A stretch of 64,000 nucleotides of DNA. Origin: Candidatus Fusicatenibacter intestinigallinarum. GTDB lineage: Bacteria; Bacillota; Clostridia; Lachnospirales; Lachnospiraceae. The notes under the pieces are model-generated. The model ran no database searches, was not told the DNA's origin, and saw nothing but the letters and a program-made list of their open reading frames with translations. Position numbers and translations under genes: made by a program. This document shows, piece by piece, positions 52,974 through 60,850 of this stretch. The stretch covers positions 24,532 to 88,531 of the forward strand of contig DWWU01000003.1 of the NCBI GenBank assembly GCA_019119555.1, read 5' to 3'. The stretch's first letter is position 1. Every line of letters begins with the position of its first letter.

Positions 52974-53924
52974 ATGGATACGGAAATTTTACAAAAGCTG
53001 AAGTCGAATATTCAGAAGGTGATGATCGGAAATGAGGAAACGCTGACGATGGTGCTGACGGCCCTGACGGCGGGAGGCCATGTGCTGCTGGAGGATGTGC
53101 CGGGGACGGGAAAGACGGTGATGGCAAAATCGCTGGCCCGGTCCGTGTCGGCGAAGTTCGGACGGGTGCAGTTTACGCCGGATCTTCTGCCGTCGGACGT
53201 CACCGGACTGAATTATTTTGACGCGAAGTCCGGAGAGTTTGTGTTCAGCGAAGGACCGGTTTTCTGCAATATTCTTCTGGCGGACGAGATCAACCGGGCG
53301 ACGCCGAAGACACAGAGCAGTCTTCTGGAATGTATGGCGGAGCGTCAGGTGACGGTGGACGGCGTGACCAGAACGCTGGAGGAGCCGTTCCTGGTGATTG
53401 CGACCCAGAATCCACTGGAGACGCTGGGAACGTTTCCTCTGCCCGAGGCGCAGATGGATCGTTTTCTGATGCGCCTTTCCATGGAGGAACTGTCGCCGGA
53501 GAAGGAGATGGAACTGGTGCAGCGCTTTATCCATGACGAGCCGCTGGAGGAGCTTGGTTCCGTCTGCAGGAAGGAGGTCCTGGCAGAGCTGCAGAGACAG
53601 TGCCGGGAGGTGTACGTGCACAGGGAACTGATGGAGTATCTGGTGGCTGTGGCACAGGCGACAAGGAAGCATGCGCGGATTGAAAACGGAGTCAGTCCGA
53701 GAGGAACGCTGGCTTATCTCCGGGCTTCTCAGGCTTATGCGATGGTGCAGGGAAGAGAGTACGTTGTGCCGGAGGATATGAAGGCGGTGGCGGTTCCGGT
53801 CCTGGCGCACAGGATCAGCCTGAAGAGCGGTATGTCGGAGAACCGCGCCGCAAAGCAGGCGATTCTTGATGTGCTGGAGCAGGTTCCCGTACCGACAGAG
53901 GACTGGAAGAGGAGCGCTCTATGA
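52974..53924 (+). CDS. MoxR-family AAA+ ATPase
   Basis: ATPase of 316 residues. Walker A is VPGTGKTVMAKSLA, Walker B is NILLADEINRATPKTQ, and the sensor region is FLVIATQNPLETLGTFPLPEAQMDRFLM. MoxR proteins are chaperone-like ATPases that usually work with the DUF58 and DUF4129 partners that follow here. Start at 52974 follows CAGGAGG. It begins an operon of three genes with 4-nt overlaps. Its 100-nt leader contains a TATGAT sequence but no good -35. Confidence 0.9.
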   Translation: MDTEILQKLKSNIQKVMIGNEETLTMVLTALTAGGHVLLEDVPGTGKTVMAKSLARSVSAKFGRVQFTPDLLPSDVTGLNYFDAKSGEFVFSEGPVFCNILLADEINRATPKTQSSLLECMAERQVTVDGVTRTLEEPFLVIATQNPLETLGTFPLPEAQMDRFLMRLSMEELSPEKEMELVQRFIHDEPLEELGSVCRKEVLAELQRQCREVYVHRELMEYLVAVAQATRKHARIENGVSPRGTLAYLRASQAYAMVQGREYVVPEDMKAVAVPVLAHRISLKSGMSENRAAKQAILDVLEQVPVPTEDWKRSAL

Positions 53925-55063
53925 TCGCGCTGCTGTTTGCCGGTCTCCTGGCCGCCTGGCTGTGCTGGCGGACGGTATATGCCACATACTGGAAAGCGAA
54001 GCTGAGTGTGAAAGCGGAGTTTACCGATCCGTGGGTTTATGAAGGGGAGACCTCCTGTCTGCGGGAGGAGATTGTAAACGACAAGATTCTTCCGGTGCCT
54101 GCCCTGGAGGTGCGCCTGGCTATGAGCAGGAACCTTGAATTTTCCAGCGACGCTCAGGCCAATACCAGTGTGACGGATCAGAGTTACAAGAGAGATATTT
54201 TCTCCCTTCTGACCCGCCAGCGGATTGTCCGGCGGCTGCCGTTTGTCTGCCGGCGGAGAGGATACTACGAGATTACCAACGCGGGGCTTGTGGGGACGGA
54301 CCTGTTGTCCGGGCATGTGTACCTCGACGAGCGGAAACAGAATACCTCCATGTATGTGTACCCGGCGCAGATCGATACCCGGAAGATCGCGCCGGTCTGT
54401 CAGGCGATCAGCGGTATGGTTCTGACCCAGAACCGCATCTATCCGGATCCTTTTGAGTTTTCCGGAATCCGGGATTATGAGCGGACGGACCCGATGAAAC
54501 AGATTAACTGGAAGGCCTCCGCAAGCGCGGGGCACCTGGTTGTCAATCAGCATGATTCCACGACGTCCGCCGAGGTGACGGTTTTTCTGGACGTGGAGGA
54601 TACGGCGATTCTGAAGTATGAGCTTCTCGTGGAGGAATCGATCCGGATCGCTTCTTCCCTGTGCGCCCGGCTGGCAAAGGCAAAGATGGACACCGGGGTG
54701 ATCAGCAACGGAAGAGATGAGGAAACGGGAGAACTGTTGAATTACCGGCTGCCTGCCGGGGCCGCCCGGATGCAGATCCTCAATCAGAAGCTGGCGCGGA
54801 TGAGCATCGGGGAGAGGGAGACACCGCCGATGGATGAGATTTTCCGCAGGGAGAAAGCCTCGGCCGGAAGCGGACGCACCTGTGTCATGATCTCAAAGAA
54901 CCGGACGCCGGAACTGGAAAAGGAGCTGGTCAAAGCGGTGAGAGAAGGAGTTGGAGTTCTGTGGATTCTGCCGGTTCGTCCCGGCGCCGTGAGCCGGGAA
55001 GCGGAATTTCCCAGAGGATTGAACGTGCTTCTGTGGGAAGCGGGAAGCGGAAAGGCGGTGTGA
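53921..55063 (+). CDS. DUF58 domain protein
   Basis: Protein of 380 residues that starts with one or two hydrophobic segments (residues 2-20) and ends in a soluble domain. The DUF58 hallmark FSGIRDYERTDPMKQINWKASA lies near residue 180. This domain adopts a vWA-like fold and partners with MoxR ATPases. Overlap with moxR is 4 nt (ATGA), so translation is coupled. Role unknown; such trios are linked to envelope assembly or to activating secreted or membrane enzymes. The end has a Gly/Arg patch (PRGLNVLLWEAGSGKAV). Confidence 0.88.
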   Translation: MIALLFAGLLAAWLCWRTVYATYWKAKLSVKAEFTDPWVYEGETSCLREEIVNDKILPVPALEVRLAMSRNLEFSSDAQANTSVTDQSYKRDIFSLLTRQRIVRRLPFVCRRRGYYEITNAGLVGTDLLSGHVYLDERKQNTSMYVYPAQIDTRKIAPVCQAISGMVLTQNRIYPDPFEFSGIRDYERTDPMKQINWKASASAGHLVVNQHDSTTSAEVTVFLDVEDTAILKYELLVEESIRIASSLCARLAKAKMDTGVISNGRDEETGELLNYRLPAGAARMQILNQKLARMSIGERETPPMDEIFRREKASAGSGRTCVMISKNRTPELEKELVKAVREGVGVLWILPVRPGAVSREAEFPRGLNVLLWEAGSGKAV

Positions 55064-56469
55064 ACAGACAGATGAAAGAAAAACAGAAAACTGTGCAGAC
55101 ACTGAAAAAGAGCCCGGTTCTGACGGGGCTGTCCTTTCTGCACGCGACGCTGCTTCTGGCGCCTGTCCCTGCGCTTCTGTACGGTTTTGCCGGGGCGGGC
55201 AGAGAAGTACTGACCCGTCAGTACCAGATGGGAGGTGTGCTGCTTCTTCCGGTGGTTCTCAGCTGGCTGGCGGTCCGATACTGTAAGGCGCTGTGGCTGT
55301 ATGTACTGTCCGGAGCCGCGGCTGTCGTTCTGGCGTTTTCTGCTGTGCCGGGAGGCGCCGGGGAAGCCGCTTTGGCGCCGGAGAAGCTGATCTTTGCCGC
55401 GCTGACTGCCTTCCTCTGGCTGGTGCGGGGCGGAGTGCGGATTAAAAAAGGAAGGCTTCGGAAAGAGTATATGGAAATGCCTGTGGGGGAAGGAAGTCTG
55501 CAGATTCCTGATCTGTCCGAAATTCCTATGTTTCTTGACGATCCGCGGGCCGTGCATTTTTTCTTTTTTGTATTTTTCTATCTGGTATCTCTTCCGTTGG
55601 GCGAGGAGACTCTGTACCGCTATATTTTCGCAATTCTCTGCACGGACCTTCCGGTGTGCTTTCTATACCGTTACCTGGCCAGCTTCCGTGAATATGTGGA
55701 GGAGCATCAGTCCATTGCGAATCTGCCGGTTCATACCATGAAGAAAATTATCCATCTTCTGCTGGTTCCGGCGCTTCTGATTCTTCTTCTGGCGATGCTG
55801 CCTTCCCTGCTGTATGGGGAAGAACCTCTGACACGGATCCATGTGGAGTGGTCGCCCGGGGGATCTGCCCCGGTGCAGGAGAATGAAATGCCTGTGCAGG
55901 AGACCGACGGGATGCAGGAGATGCTGTCCCAGCTGTCCGGGGGAGAAGCCGCCAGAATGCCGGTATGGCTGGAACGCCTGCTGGAACTGGTCGTCTGGCT
56001 GATTGTCGCGGCGGTGGCGTTCTTTGCGCTCCGCGCCCTGTACCTTGCACTCCGGTCCATGAACCGGTCTTTTCTGCAGGACGAGGAAGATGAGATTACT
56101 TTTCTTGGGGATGAGGATCGCCGGGAAAAAGTGAAACGAAAACGGGAGAAGGGCGGTTCCCGGTTCTTCCCGTCCCCCAGCGAACGGGTGCGCAGAAAAT
56201 ACAAGAAAATCCTTCGCCGTGGAATGCGCCGCCGCCGGAAAACGCCTGGTGGAGCGGAAACACCCGCGGAGCTGGAGGCGCTTGCCTGCCTTCTGCCAGC
56301 AGAGGGCGCCGGGGCTGTGGAATCGGCGTTTTCCGCGGAAGATCCAAAGAGGGACGGTCGGTCTGCCGATCTGGAGATTCTGCATGGCCTGTACGAAAAG
56401 GCTCGCTACAGCCCGGATGGGTGTACCGAGGAGGAGGCGAAGCGCGCCGACGGAGTGAACCTTCCGTAA
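55060..56469 (+). CDS. Polytopic membrane protein with DUF4129-like C-terminus
   Basis: Membrane protein of 469 residues completing the MoxR-DUF58 trio. Roughly six hydrophobic segments occupy residues 15-260, and one more segment (about 305-328) precedes a basic cytoplasmic domain. The tail contains TPAELEAL and LHGLYEKARYSPDGCTEEEAKRAD, the pattern of DUF4129. A GTG at 55060 overlaps the DUF58 stop (GTGA) and has GGAAAGGCG upstream; ATG at 55072 is the alternative. No transglutaminase triad is present, unlike in many TgpA-type proteins of such clusters. Its TAA stop lies in a degenerate palindrome. Confidence 0.78.
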   Translation: MNRQMKEKQKTVQTLKKSPVLTGLSFLHATLLLAPVPALLYGFAGAGREVLTRQYQMGGVLLLPVVLSWLAVRYCKALWLYVLSGAAAVVLAFSAVPGGAGEAALAPEKLIFAALTAFLWLVRGGVRIKKGRLRKEYMEMPVGEGSLQIPDLSEIPMFLDDPRAVHFFFFVFFYLVSLPLGEETLYRYIFAILCTDLPVCFLYRYLASFREYVEEHQSIANLPVHTMKKIIHLLLVPALLILLLAMLPSLLYGEEPLTRIHVEWSPGGSAPVQENEMPVQETDGMQEMLSQLSGGEAARMPVWLERLLELVVWLIVAAVAFFALRALYLALRSMNRSFLQDEEDEITFLGDEDRREKVKRKREKGGSRFFPSPSERVRRKYKKILRRGMRRRRKTPGGAETPAELEALACLLPAEGAGAVESAFSAEDPKRDGRSADLEILHGLYEKARYSPDGCTEEEAKRADGVNLP

Positions 56470-56492
56470 CCGCCCGGCGGAAACCGTTCGGT
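56466..56492. repeat. Degenerate family A-like palindrome over a stop codon
   Basis: GTAACCGCCCGG, CGGAAACCGTTC. The TAA of the DUF4129 gene is bases 2-4. The right arm is displaced. A second ACCGTT/AACGGT pair lies just after. Confidence 0.4.
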
Positions 56493-56521
56493 CAGAAAAA
56501 CGGTCGCTGCCTCCGGCATGT

Positions 56522-56983
56522 CTAAAAAAATTCTGAAATCCAGTAAATAACTCCCAGGAGCCAGCTGCAGAAGATTCCGTACAGAATCACCGGTCCTGCG
56601 ATGGTGAAAATCTTACATCCGATGCCCATGACCTGGCCCTCTTTCTGGTATTCGATCGCCGGAGCGGCCACCGAGTTGGCGAAACCGGTGATCGGCACCA
56701 GCGCCCCGGCTCCGGCAAACTTGACGATCTTCTGGTAAAGGTTCAGTCCAGTGAGAAGAACACTGAGCCCGACCAGAAGCAGAGAGCACCAGGAGCCGGC
56801 CGTCTCAGAAGTCATGGAAAACATGTTCTGGCAGAGATTGAGAATTGCCTGGCCCAGCACACAGATCAGTCCGCCTACAACAAACGCTTTCCCCATCTGG
56901 AGCGGGAGATTATGTTTCGGAGTGATCTCGTTGACATACTGTTCATATTCTTTTTTTGCTTTTTCGTTTTTCAAACTGTTCAT
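56522..56983 (-). CDS. spoVAC: Stage V sporulation protein AC
   Basis: Membrane protein of 153 residues with four hydrophobic segments. The opening NEITPKHNLPLQMGKAFVVGG and the AGALVPITGFANSVAAPAIEYQKEG block are SpoVAC signatures. SpoVAC forms part of the forespore inner-membrane channel moving dipicolinic acid into the spore and out at germination; it is mechanosensitive in Bacillus. The start at 56983 (second Met of the ORF) gives correct spacing to AGAAAGG. It is transcribed on the minus strand, downstream of spoVAA and spoVAB but separated by a 100-nt region with a composite repeat. Confidence 0.94.
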   Translation of the reverse strand: MNSLKNEKAKKEYEQYVNEITPKHNLPLQMGKAFVVGGLICVLGQAILNLCQNMFSMTSETAGSWCSLLLVGLSVLLTGLNLYQKIVKFAGAGALVPITGFANSVAAPAIEYQKEGQVMGIGCKIFTIAGPVILYGIFCSWLLGVIYWISEFF

Positions 56984-56999
56984 ATCTGTCATCCTTTCT

Positions 57000-57062
57000 G
57001 TTGCAGTTTAGCCAGGTCTGCGCAATTGCTGCGCAGACCGTGTGAAAACGCAGAGCCTGTGG
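57000..57062. repeat. Family C composite element, copy 1
   Basis: Begins with a family A left half (GTTGCAGTTTAGCC), then hairpin AGGTCTGCGCA, ATTGC, TGCGCAGACCGT, then TGAAAACGCAGAGCCTGTGG. It lies between spoVAB and spoVAC. Confidence 0.82.
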
Positions 57063-57086
57063 GTATCCGGCCCGTCGTTCCATCAG

Positions 57087-57506
57087 CTACCACCCCCGGT
57101 AAAAGTACAGGAGTGAGCCGAGAAGCTTTCCGGCGGCCATCGCCAGAATCAGATACTGGATGCCTCTGACGATTCCCAGACGGCGCATTGCGATGGCATA
57201 GACATTTACCACTTCGCCCAGCGCAATGATCCAGCTTCCGAGAAAAATTCCGGAAAACAATCCGTAAACAGCCAGCCCCGGGACGCCAAACGGAAGGTTT
57301 CCATCGTACAGACAGGCCAGGCTGCCCAGAAAAACACCGAGCATACAGACGTTTTCATACCATTCCACATGATCTGCAGTCCGGGTGATACCGGCGTAGC
57401 GGGGAATAATTCCGAGCCCGATCATCAGGGCCGCCACTCCGCTGGAGACGAAAAATCCCAGAGAGAGCCCGATCAGAGAGAGCAGCAGCAATTCAGGAAT
57501 TCCCAT
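57087..57506 (-). CDS. spoVAB: Stage V sporulation protein AB
   Basis: Membrane protein of 139 residues with four hydrophobic segments. The sequence FFVSSGVAALMIGLGIIPRYAG and LGSWIIALGEVVNVYAI fits SpoVAB, an accessory component of the DPA channel operon. The start at 57506 follows AGGGAGG and overlaps spoVAA by 14 nt; the ORF-track start lies inside spoVAA. Minus strand, between spoVAA and spoVAC, the usual order. Confidence 0.92.
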   Translation of the reverse strand: MGIPELLLLSLIGLSLGFFVSSGVAALMIGLGIIPRYAGITRTADHVEWYENVCMLGVFLGSLACLYDGNLPFGVPGLAVYGLFSGIFLGSWIIALGEVVNVYAIAMRRLGIVRGIQYLILAMAAGKLLGSLLYFYRGW

Positions 57507-58125
57507 GCTTTCCTCCCTTCTGGCTGCGGTCAGACTGTTCGATGATCGTGGTGTCGATATCATCCTCATAGGTGCGCATTTCCACCTCCATCGGCGTGGG
57601 ATCCTGCGTCAGTTTCCGTCTTCCGAAATGGTTGAAGAACAGAACGACGCCAATTCCGATGCCCAGGGAATAGGTAGTTTCCAGAACCGAAAATCCGGGA
57701 GAATCTTTGCCTGTAAACATCTGATAGATATTGTCGAACAGCGTTCGTATATCTACGTCCGTGTTAAAGGTCATAATGGAAAAGCCTGCCCCGACGAAGG
57801 TGATCAGGCTGACCAGCGTGATTTTCAGGATGCTGAGCAGTCGGCTTTTCTCTGTGGGATTTTCATAGGTGAGCACAAAGGTAGGCTCTCCGATATGACA
57901 GATTTCCACCTGGGGTTCCGCTTTTTCGATTTCCCGGATCACATCAATCATGGATATGACGTAGCGGCCATATTTTTCTCTGGGCAGCGACGCAACCTTC
58001 CGCACCTGGTTCCGGGCAAGTACAGCCGAATTCTTACAGCTGAGGTCTGCGATTTCTCCAAGGGTGACGATTTCCCTTGTGACCTTCATATTTTTGTCGG
58101 TCTGAATGTATAATGTATCACTCAT
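57493..58125 (-). CDS. spoVAA: Stage V sporulation protein AA
   Basis: Protein of 210 residues. The N-terminal half is soluble (LYIQTDKNMKVTREIVTLGEIADLSC, KYGRYVISMIDVI), then two hydrophobic segments at about 105-125 and 158-178, and a charged C-terminus. This matches SpoVAA, first gene of the spoVA operon. ATG at 58125 follows GGAGGAG; upstream codons of the ORF overlap a palindrome. Divergent from spoVAD across 327 bp. Expected sigma-G control was not clear on this side. Confidence 0.92.
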   Translation of the reverse strand: MSDTLYIQTDKNMKVTREIVTLGEIADLSCKNSAVLARNQVRKVASLPREKYGRYVISMIDVIREIEKAEPQVEICHIGEPTFVLTYENPTEKSRLLSILKITLVSLITFVGAGFSIMTFNTDVDIRTLFDNIYQMFTGKDSPGFSVLETTYSLGIGIGVVLFFNHFGRRKLTQDPTPMEVEMRTYEDDIDTTIIEQSDRSQKGGKHGNS

Positions 58126-58152
58126 TGATGTGTCTCCTCCTGCCGTTTCGCT

Positions 58153-58190
58153 TTCGGACATCCGTTCCGCTGGCGGAACGGATGTCCGAA
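58153..58190. repeat. Extended family A palindrome in the spoVAA leader
   Basis: TTCGGACATCCGTTCCGC, TG, GCGGAACGGATGTCCGAA, a perfect 18-nt arm pair. The inner 10 nt match the family A core but the outer arms are unique. Confidence 0.85.
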
Positions 58191-58295
58191 ACGGAAACTG
58201 TTCTGAAAAAATTTCCTGCTCTCAACAGTCTGTCATAAAAATCTCAAATTATTCGCAGCCGGAAGGATTTGCCAGCGGGAAAAACGATCGGCGAT

Positions 58296-58325
58296 GCATA
58301 CTTTTTCCTGGTCTGCCGGATAATA
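58296..58325 (+). promoter_or_regulatory. Weak candidate sigma-G promoter of spoVAD
   Basis: GCATA, 18 nt, GATAATA, compared with the sigma-G pattern GNATR...CATNNTA. The -10 lacks the first C. The rest of the 58191-58452 region holds no gene. Confidence 0.3.
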
Positions 58326-58452
58326 TCTCCAAAAACCAGTACATCGGAAAATAGACAAGTCAAATGGCTGGGTATGTATTTTCCGATTACCAGGAAGTAA
58401 ATTTCCAAATCTACCATGATTGACGCGGCAAATGCATCAGAAAGAGGTAAAG

Positions 58453-59478
58453 ATGAGACAGACGACAGGAAAGCAAAGTATTGCCCTTGAGGAACCGGTA
58501 TATATTGCGTCAGGTTCTTCACTGGTTGGGGAAAAAGAAAAAGAAGGACCGCTGGGGGATTTTTTCGATCACGTACTGACAGATCCCATGTGCGGCGGCC
58601 AGAGCTGGGAAGAAGGGGAGAGCAAAATGCAGCTGGAGGCTGCGAAGATGGCAATCCGCAAGGCAAACCTGAAGGAAGAACAGATCCGGATGATTTTTGC
58701 AGGCGATCTTCTGGCCCAGTCCATCGCGTCTTCGTTCGGTCTGGTGGAGCTGAACCGTCCGATCTACGGTCTGTTCGGCGCCTGCTCGACGATGGGAGAG
58801 GCGTTGTCTCTGGGAGCGATGGCCGTCGCGGGAGGTTATGGGGACTGGGTTCTTTCGCTGACCTCCAGCCATTTCGGAAGCGCGGAAAAGGAGTTCCGGT
58901 TTCCGCTGGCCTACGGAAATCAGAGGCCGCTGTCCGCCTCCTGGACCGTGACGGGCAGCGGCGCCTGCGTGCTGGGCCGGAAACGGACCAAGGTAAAAAT
59001 CACCGGGCTCACAACAGGAAAGATCGTGGATTACGGACTGAAGGATTCCCAGAATATGGGGGCATGCATGGCCCCGGCCGCCTGCGATACGATCTGCCAG
59101 AATCTGATTGATTTTAACCGGCGCCCGGAGGATTATGATCATATCATTACCGGAGATCTCGGCAGTATCGGTCAGGAAATTCTGCTGGAACTTCTCCGGC
59201 AGAAAGGGTTTGATATCGCCCGGCAGCATCTGGACTGCGGAATCATGATCTTTGACGAAGCGACCCAGGATACCGGAGCAGGAGGAAGCGGATGCGGGTG
59301 CGCTGCTGTGGTGCTGACTTCATATCTGCTTCCGAAGCTGAAAACCGGGGAATGGAAAAGAATTCTGTTTGTGCCCACCGGCGCGCTGATGTCGAAAGTC
59401 AGCTTTCAGGAAGGGCAGAGTGTGCCGGGCATCGCGCAGGCAGTTGTGATAGAACACGAAGAGGAGGAAAGGCAATGA
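58453..59478 (+). CDS. spoVAD: Stage V sporulation protein AD
   Basis: Soluble thiolase-fold protein of 341 residues. In Bacillus SpoVAD binds dipicolinic acid and helps its uptake into the forespore. Family signatures are YGLFGACSTMGEALSLGA, FGSAEKEFRFPLAYGNQR, and SGCGCAAVVLTSY. The ATG at 58453 follows AAAGAGG; the longer ORF start is not needed. Overlaps spoVAE by 4 nt. It is on the plus strand, opposite to spoVAA-AB-AC. Confidence 0.96.
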   Translation: MRQTTGKQSIALEEPVYIASGSSLVGEKEKEGPLGDFFDHVLTDPMCGGQSWEEGESKMQLEAAKMAIRKANLKEEQIRMIFAGDLLAQSIASSFGLVELNRPIYGLFGACSTMGEALSLGAMAVAGGYGDWVLSLTSSHFGSAEKEFRFPLAYGNQRPLSASWTVTGSGACVLGRKRTKVKITGLTTGKIVDYGLKDSQNMGACMAPAACDTICQNLIDFNRRPEDYDHIITGDLGSIGQEILLELLRQKGFDIARQHLDCGIMIFDEATQDTGAGGSGCGCAAVVLTSYLLPKLKTGEWKRILFVPTGALMSKVSFQEGQSVPGIAQAVVIEHEEEERQ

Positions 59479-59834
59479 TGGACTACGTGAATGCGTTCTG
59501 GGTGGGCGGTCTGATCTGCGCGCTGGCGCAGATTCTGCTGGACCGGACAAAAATGATGCCCGGAAGGATTATGGTGCTGCTGGTATGTACCGGAGCCGCG
59601 CTGAGTTTTCTGGGAATCTACGAACCGTTTTTCAGATTTGCAGGCGCAGGGGCCTCCGTTCCTCTGATGGGATTCGGGCACCTGTTGTTCCAGGGAGTCA
59701 GGGATGCGGTGGATGAATCCGGATTTCTGGGATTGTTTCAGGGAGGATTCCGGGCAGGAGCGGTAGGCTGTTCGGCGGCATTGATTTTCGGCTATCTGGC
59801 AAGTCTGATCTTCCGGCCGAGAATGAAAAAATAA
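59475..59834 (+). CDS. spoVAE: Stage V sporulation protein AE (AEB type)
   Basis: Small membrane protein of 119 residues with four hydrophobic segments. The motif FWVGGLICALAQILLDRT near the start and AGAGASVPLMGFGHLLFQGV match SpoVAE. It is a component of the DPA channel with SpoVAC and SpoVAD and resembles SpoVAC (shared GAGA/VP.GF segment). The ATG overlaps the spoVAD stop (ATGA) and follows GAGGAGGAAAGG. No further spoVA gene such as spoVAEA or spoVAF follows. Confidence 0.95.
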   Translation: MMDYVNAFWVGGLICALAQILLDRTKMMPGRIMVLLVCTGAALSFLGIYEPFFRFAGAGASVPLMGFGHLLFQGVRDAVDESGFLGLFQGGFRAGAVGCSAALIFGYLASLIFRPRMKK

Positions 59835-59869
59835 AATGGATAAAGCGACGGCGGCGCAGTATATTGTAT

Positions 59870-59939
59870 GTTGCAATTCAGCCAGGTCTGTGCATTCACT
59901 GCACGGACCGTATGAAAACGCAGAGCCAGTTACTGTTAC
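59870..59939. repeat. Family C composite element, copy 2, within a split palindrome
   Basis: Family A left half GTTGCAATTCAGCC, then AGGTCTGTGCA, TTCAC, TGCACGGACCGT, then TGAAAACGCAGAGCC, then a family A right-half-like AGTTACTGTTAC. Relative to copy 1, C-to-T on one arm is matched by G-to-A on the other. Confidence 0.8.
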
Positions 59940-59962
59940 ACGGCGGTATCTCAGGGCTTTTG

Positions 59963-59991
59963 TTGCAAGTTTCCGGTGTTCGTGTTAGAAT
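59963..59991 (+). promoter_or_regulatory. Sigma-A promoter of tcdA
   Basis: TTGCAA, 17 nt, TAGAAT. A palindrome starts 13 nt after the -10. Confidence 0.7.
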
Positions 59992-60004
59992 ATGGGAAGT
60001 ATCG

Positions 60005-60032
60005 GTTACAGTTCAGCTGGCTGAACTGTTGT
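60005..60032. repeat. Family A palindrome at the tcdA transcript start
   Basis: GTTACAGTTCAGC, TG, GCTGAACTGTTGT. With the promoter above it would sit at the 5' end of the mRNA. Confidence 0.82.
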
Positions 60033-60104
60033 AAGTATCGTGAAAGGATCCGGCCTGTCTGCACAGCGCAGACGGGCCGCAGTACCAGGAAAGGAAGAGA
60101 TCGA

Positions 60105-60827
60105 ATGCTGCATGAATATTCGAGAATGGAACTTCTGATCGGGGAAGAGGGTCTGAAAAAGCTGCGGAATTCCAGGGTGGCGGTGTTTGGAATCGGAGGC
60201 GTCGGTTCCTATGTGGCGGAAGCGCTCGCCAGATGCGGAATCGGAACACTGATTCTGGCGGATAACGACAGAGTTTCGCTGACCAATCTGAACCGTCAGC
60301 TGATTGCGCTTCGCTCCACGATCGGGCAGCTGAAGACCGAGGTGATGAAAAACCGGATTCTGGATATTGACCCGGAGATCGTGGTTCATACCTATGAAAC
60401 GTTTTTTTCGGAGGAGACGGCGGAGGTGTTCGACTTTTCTGCCTATGATTATGTTGTGGACGCGGTGGATACGGTGACTGCAAAAATTCTGCTGATCGAG
60501 ATTGCGACGGCGACGGGGACTCCGGTGATTTCCAGCATGGGTACCGGAAACAAACTGGATCCCGGAAAATTTGAGATTACCGATATTTCCAAAACCAGCG
60601 TATGTCCGTTGGCAAAGGTGATGCGCAGAGAGCTGAAGAAGAGAGGAATCAGAAAGTGCAAAGTGCTGTATTCCAGGGAGGAACCGGTGAAACCCCGGAT
60701 TTCGGAGGAGACGAAAGGCACTGCGAAGCGCCCGGTGCCCGGAAGTATTTCTTTCGTTCCGGGGACGGCGGGGCTTATGATTGCCGGGGCTGTGGTCCGT
60801 GATCTGCTGAAACAGCCGGAAAAATAG
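60105..60827 (+). CDS. tcdA: tRNA threonylcarbamoyladenosine dehydratase
   Basis: ThiF/UBA-type enzyme of 240 residues (CsdL/TcdA) that uses ATP to convert t6A37 in tRNA to its cyclic form. The nucleotide-binding motif is VFGIGGVGSYVAEALARCG. NRQLIAL and DYVVDAVDTVTAK are standard blocks, as is the SMGTGNKLDP region. The CPLAKVMRRELKKRG segment lies near the middle. Start at 60105 follows GGAAAGGAAGAG; upstream ORF codons are in the palindrome region. It ends just before a nest of palindromes. Confidence 0.93.
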   Translation: MLHEYSRMELLIGEEGLKKLRNSRVAVFGIGGVGSYVAEALARCGIGTLILADNDRVSLTNLNRQLIALRSTIGQLKTEVMKNRILDIDPEIVVHTYETFFSEETAEVFDFSAYDYVVDAVDTVTAKILLIEIATATGTPVISSMGTGNKLDPGKFEITDISKTSVCPLAKVMRRELKKRGIRKCKVLYSREEPVKPRISEETKGTAKRPVPGSISFVPGTAGLMIAGAVVRDLLKQPEK

Positions 60828-60850
60828 ATGTAACAGTTCGCCCAGGTCTG

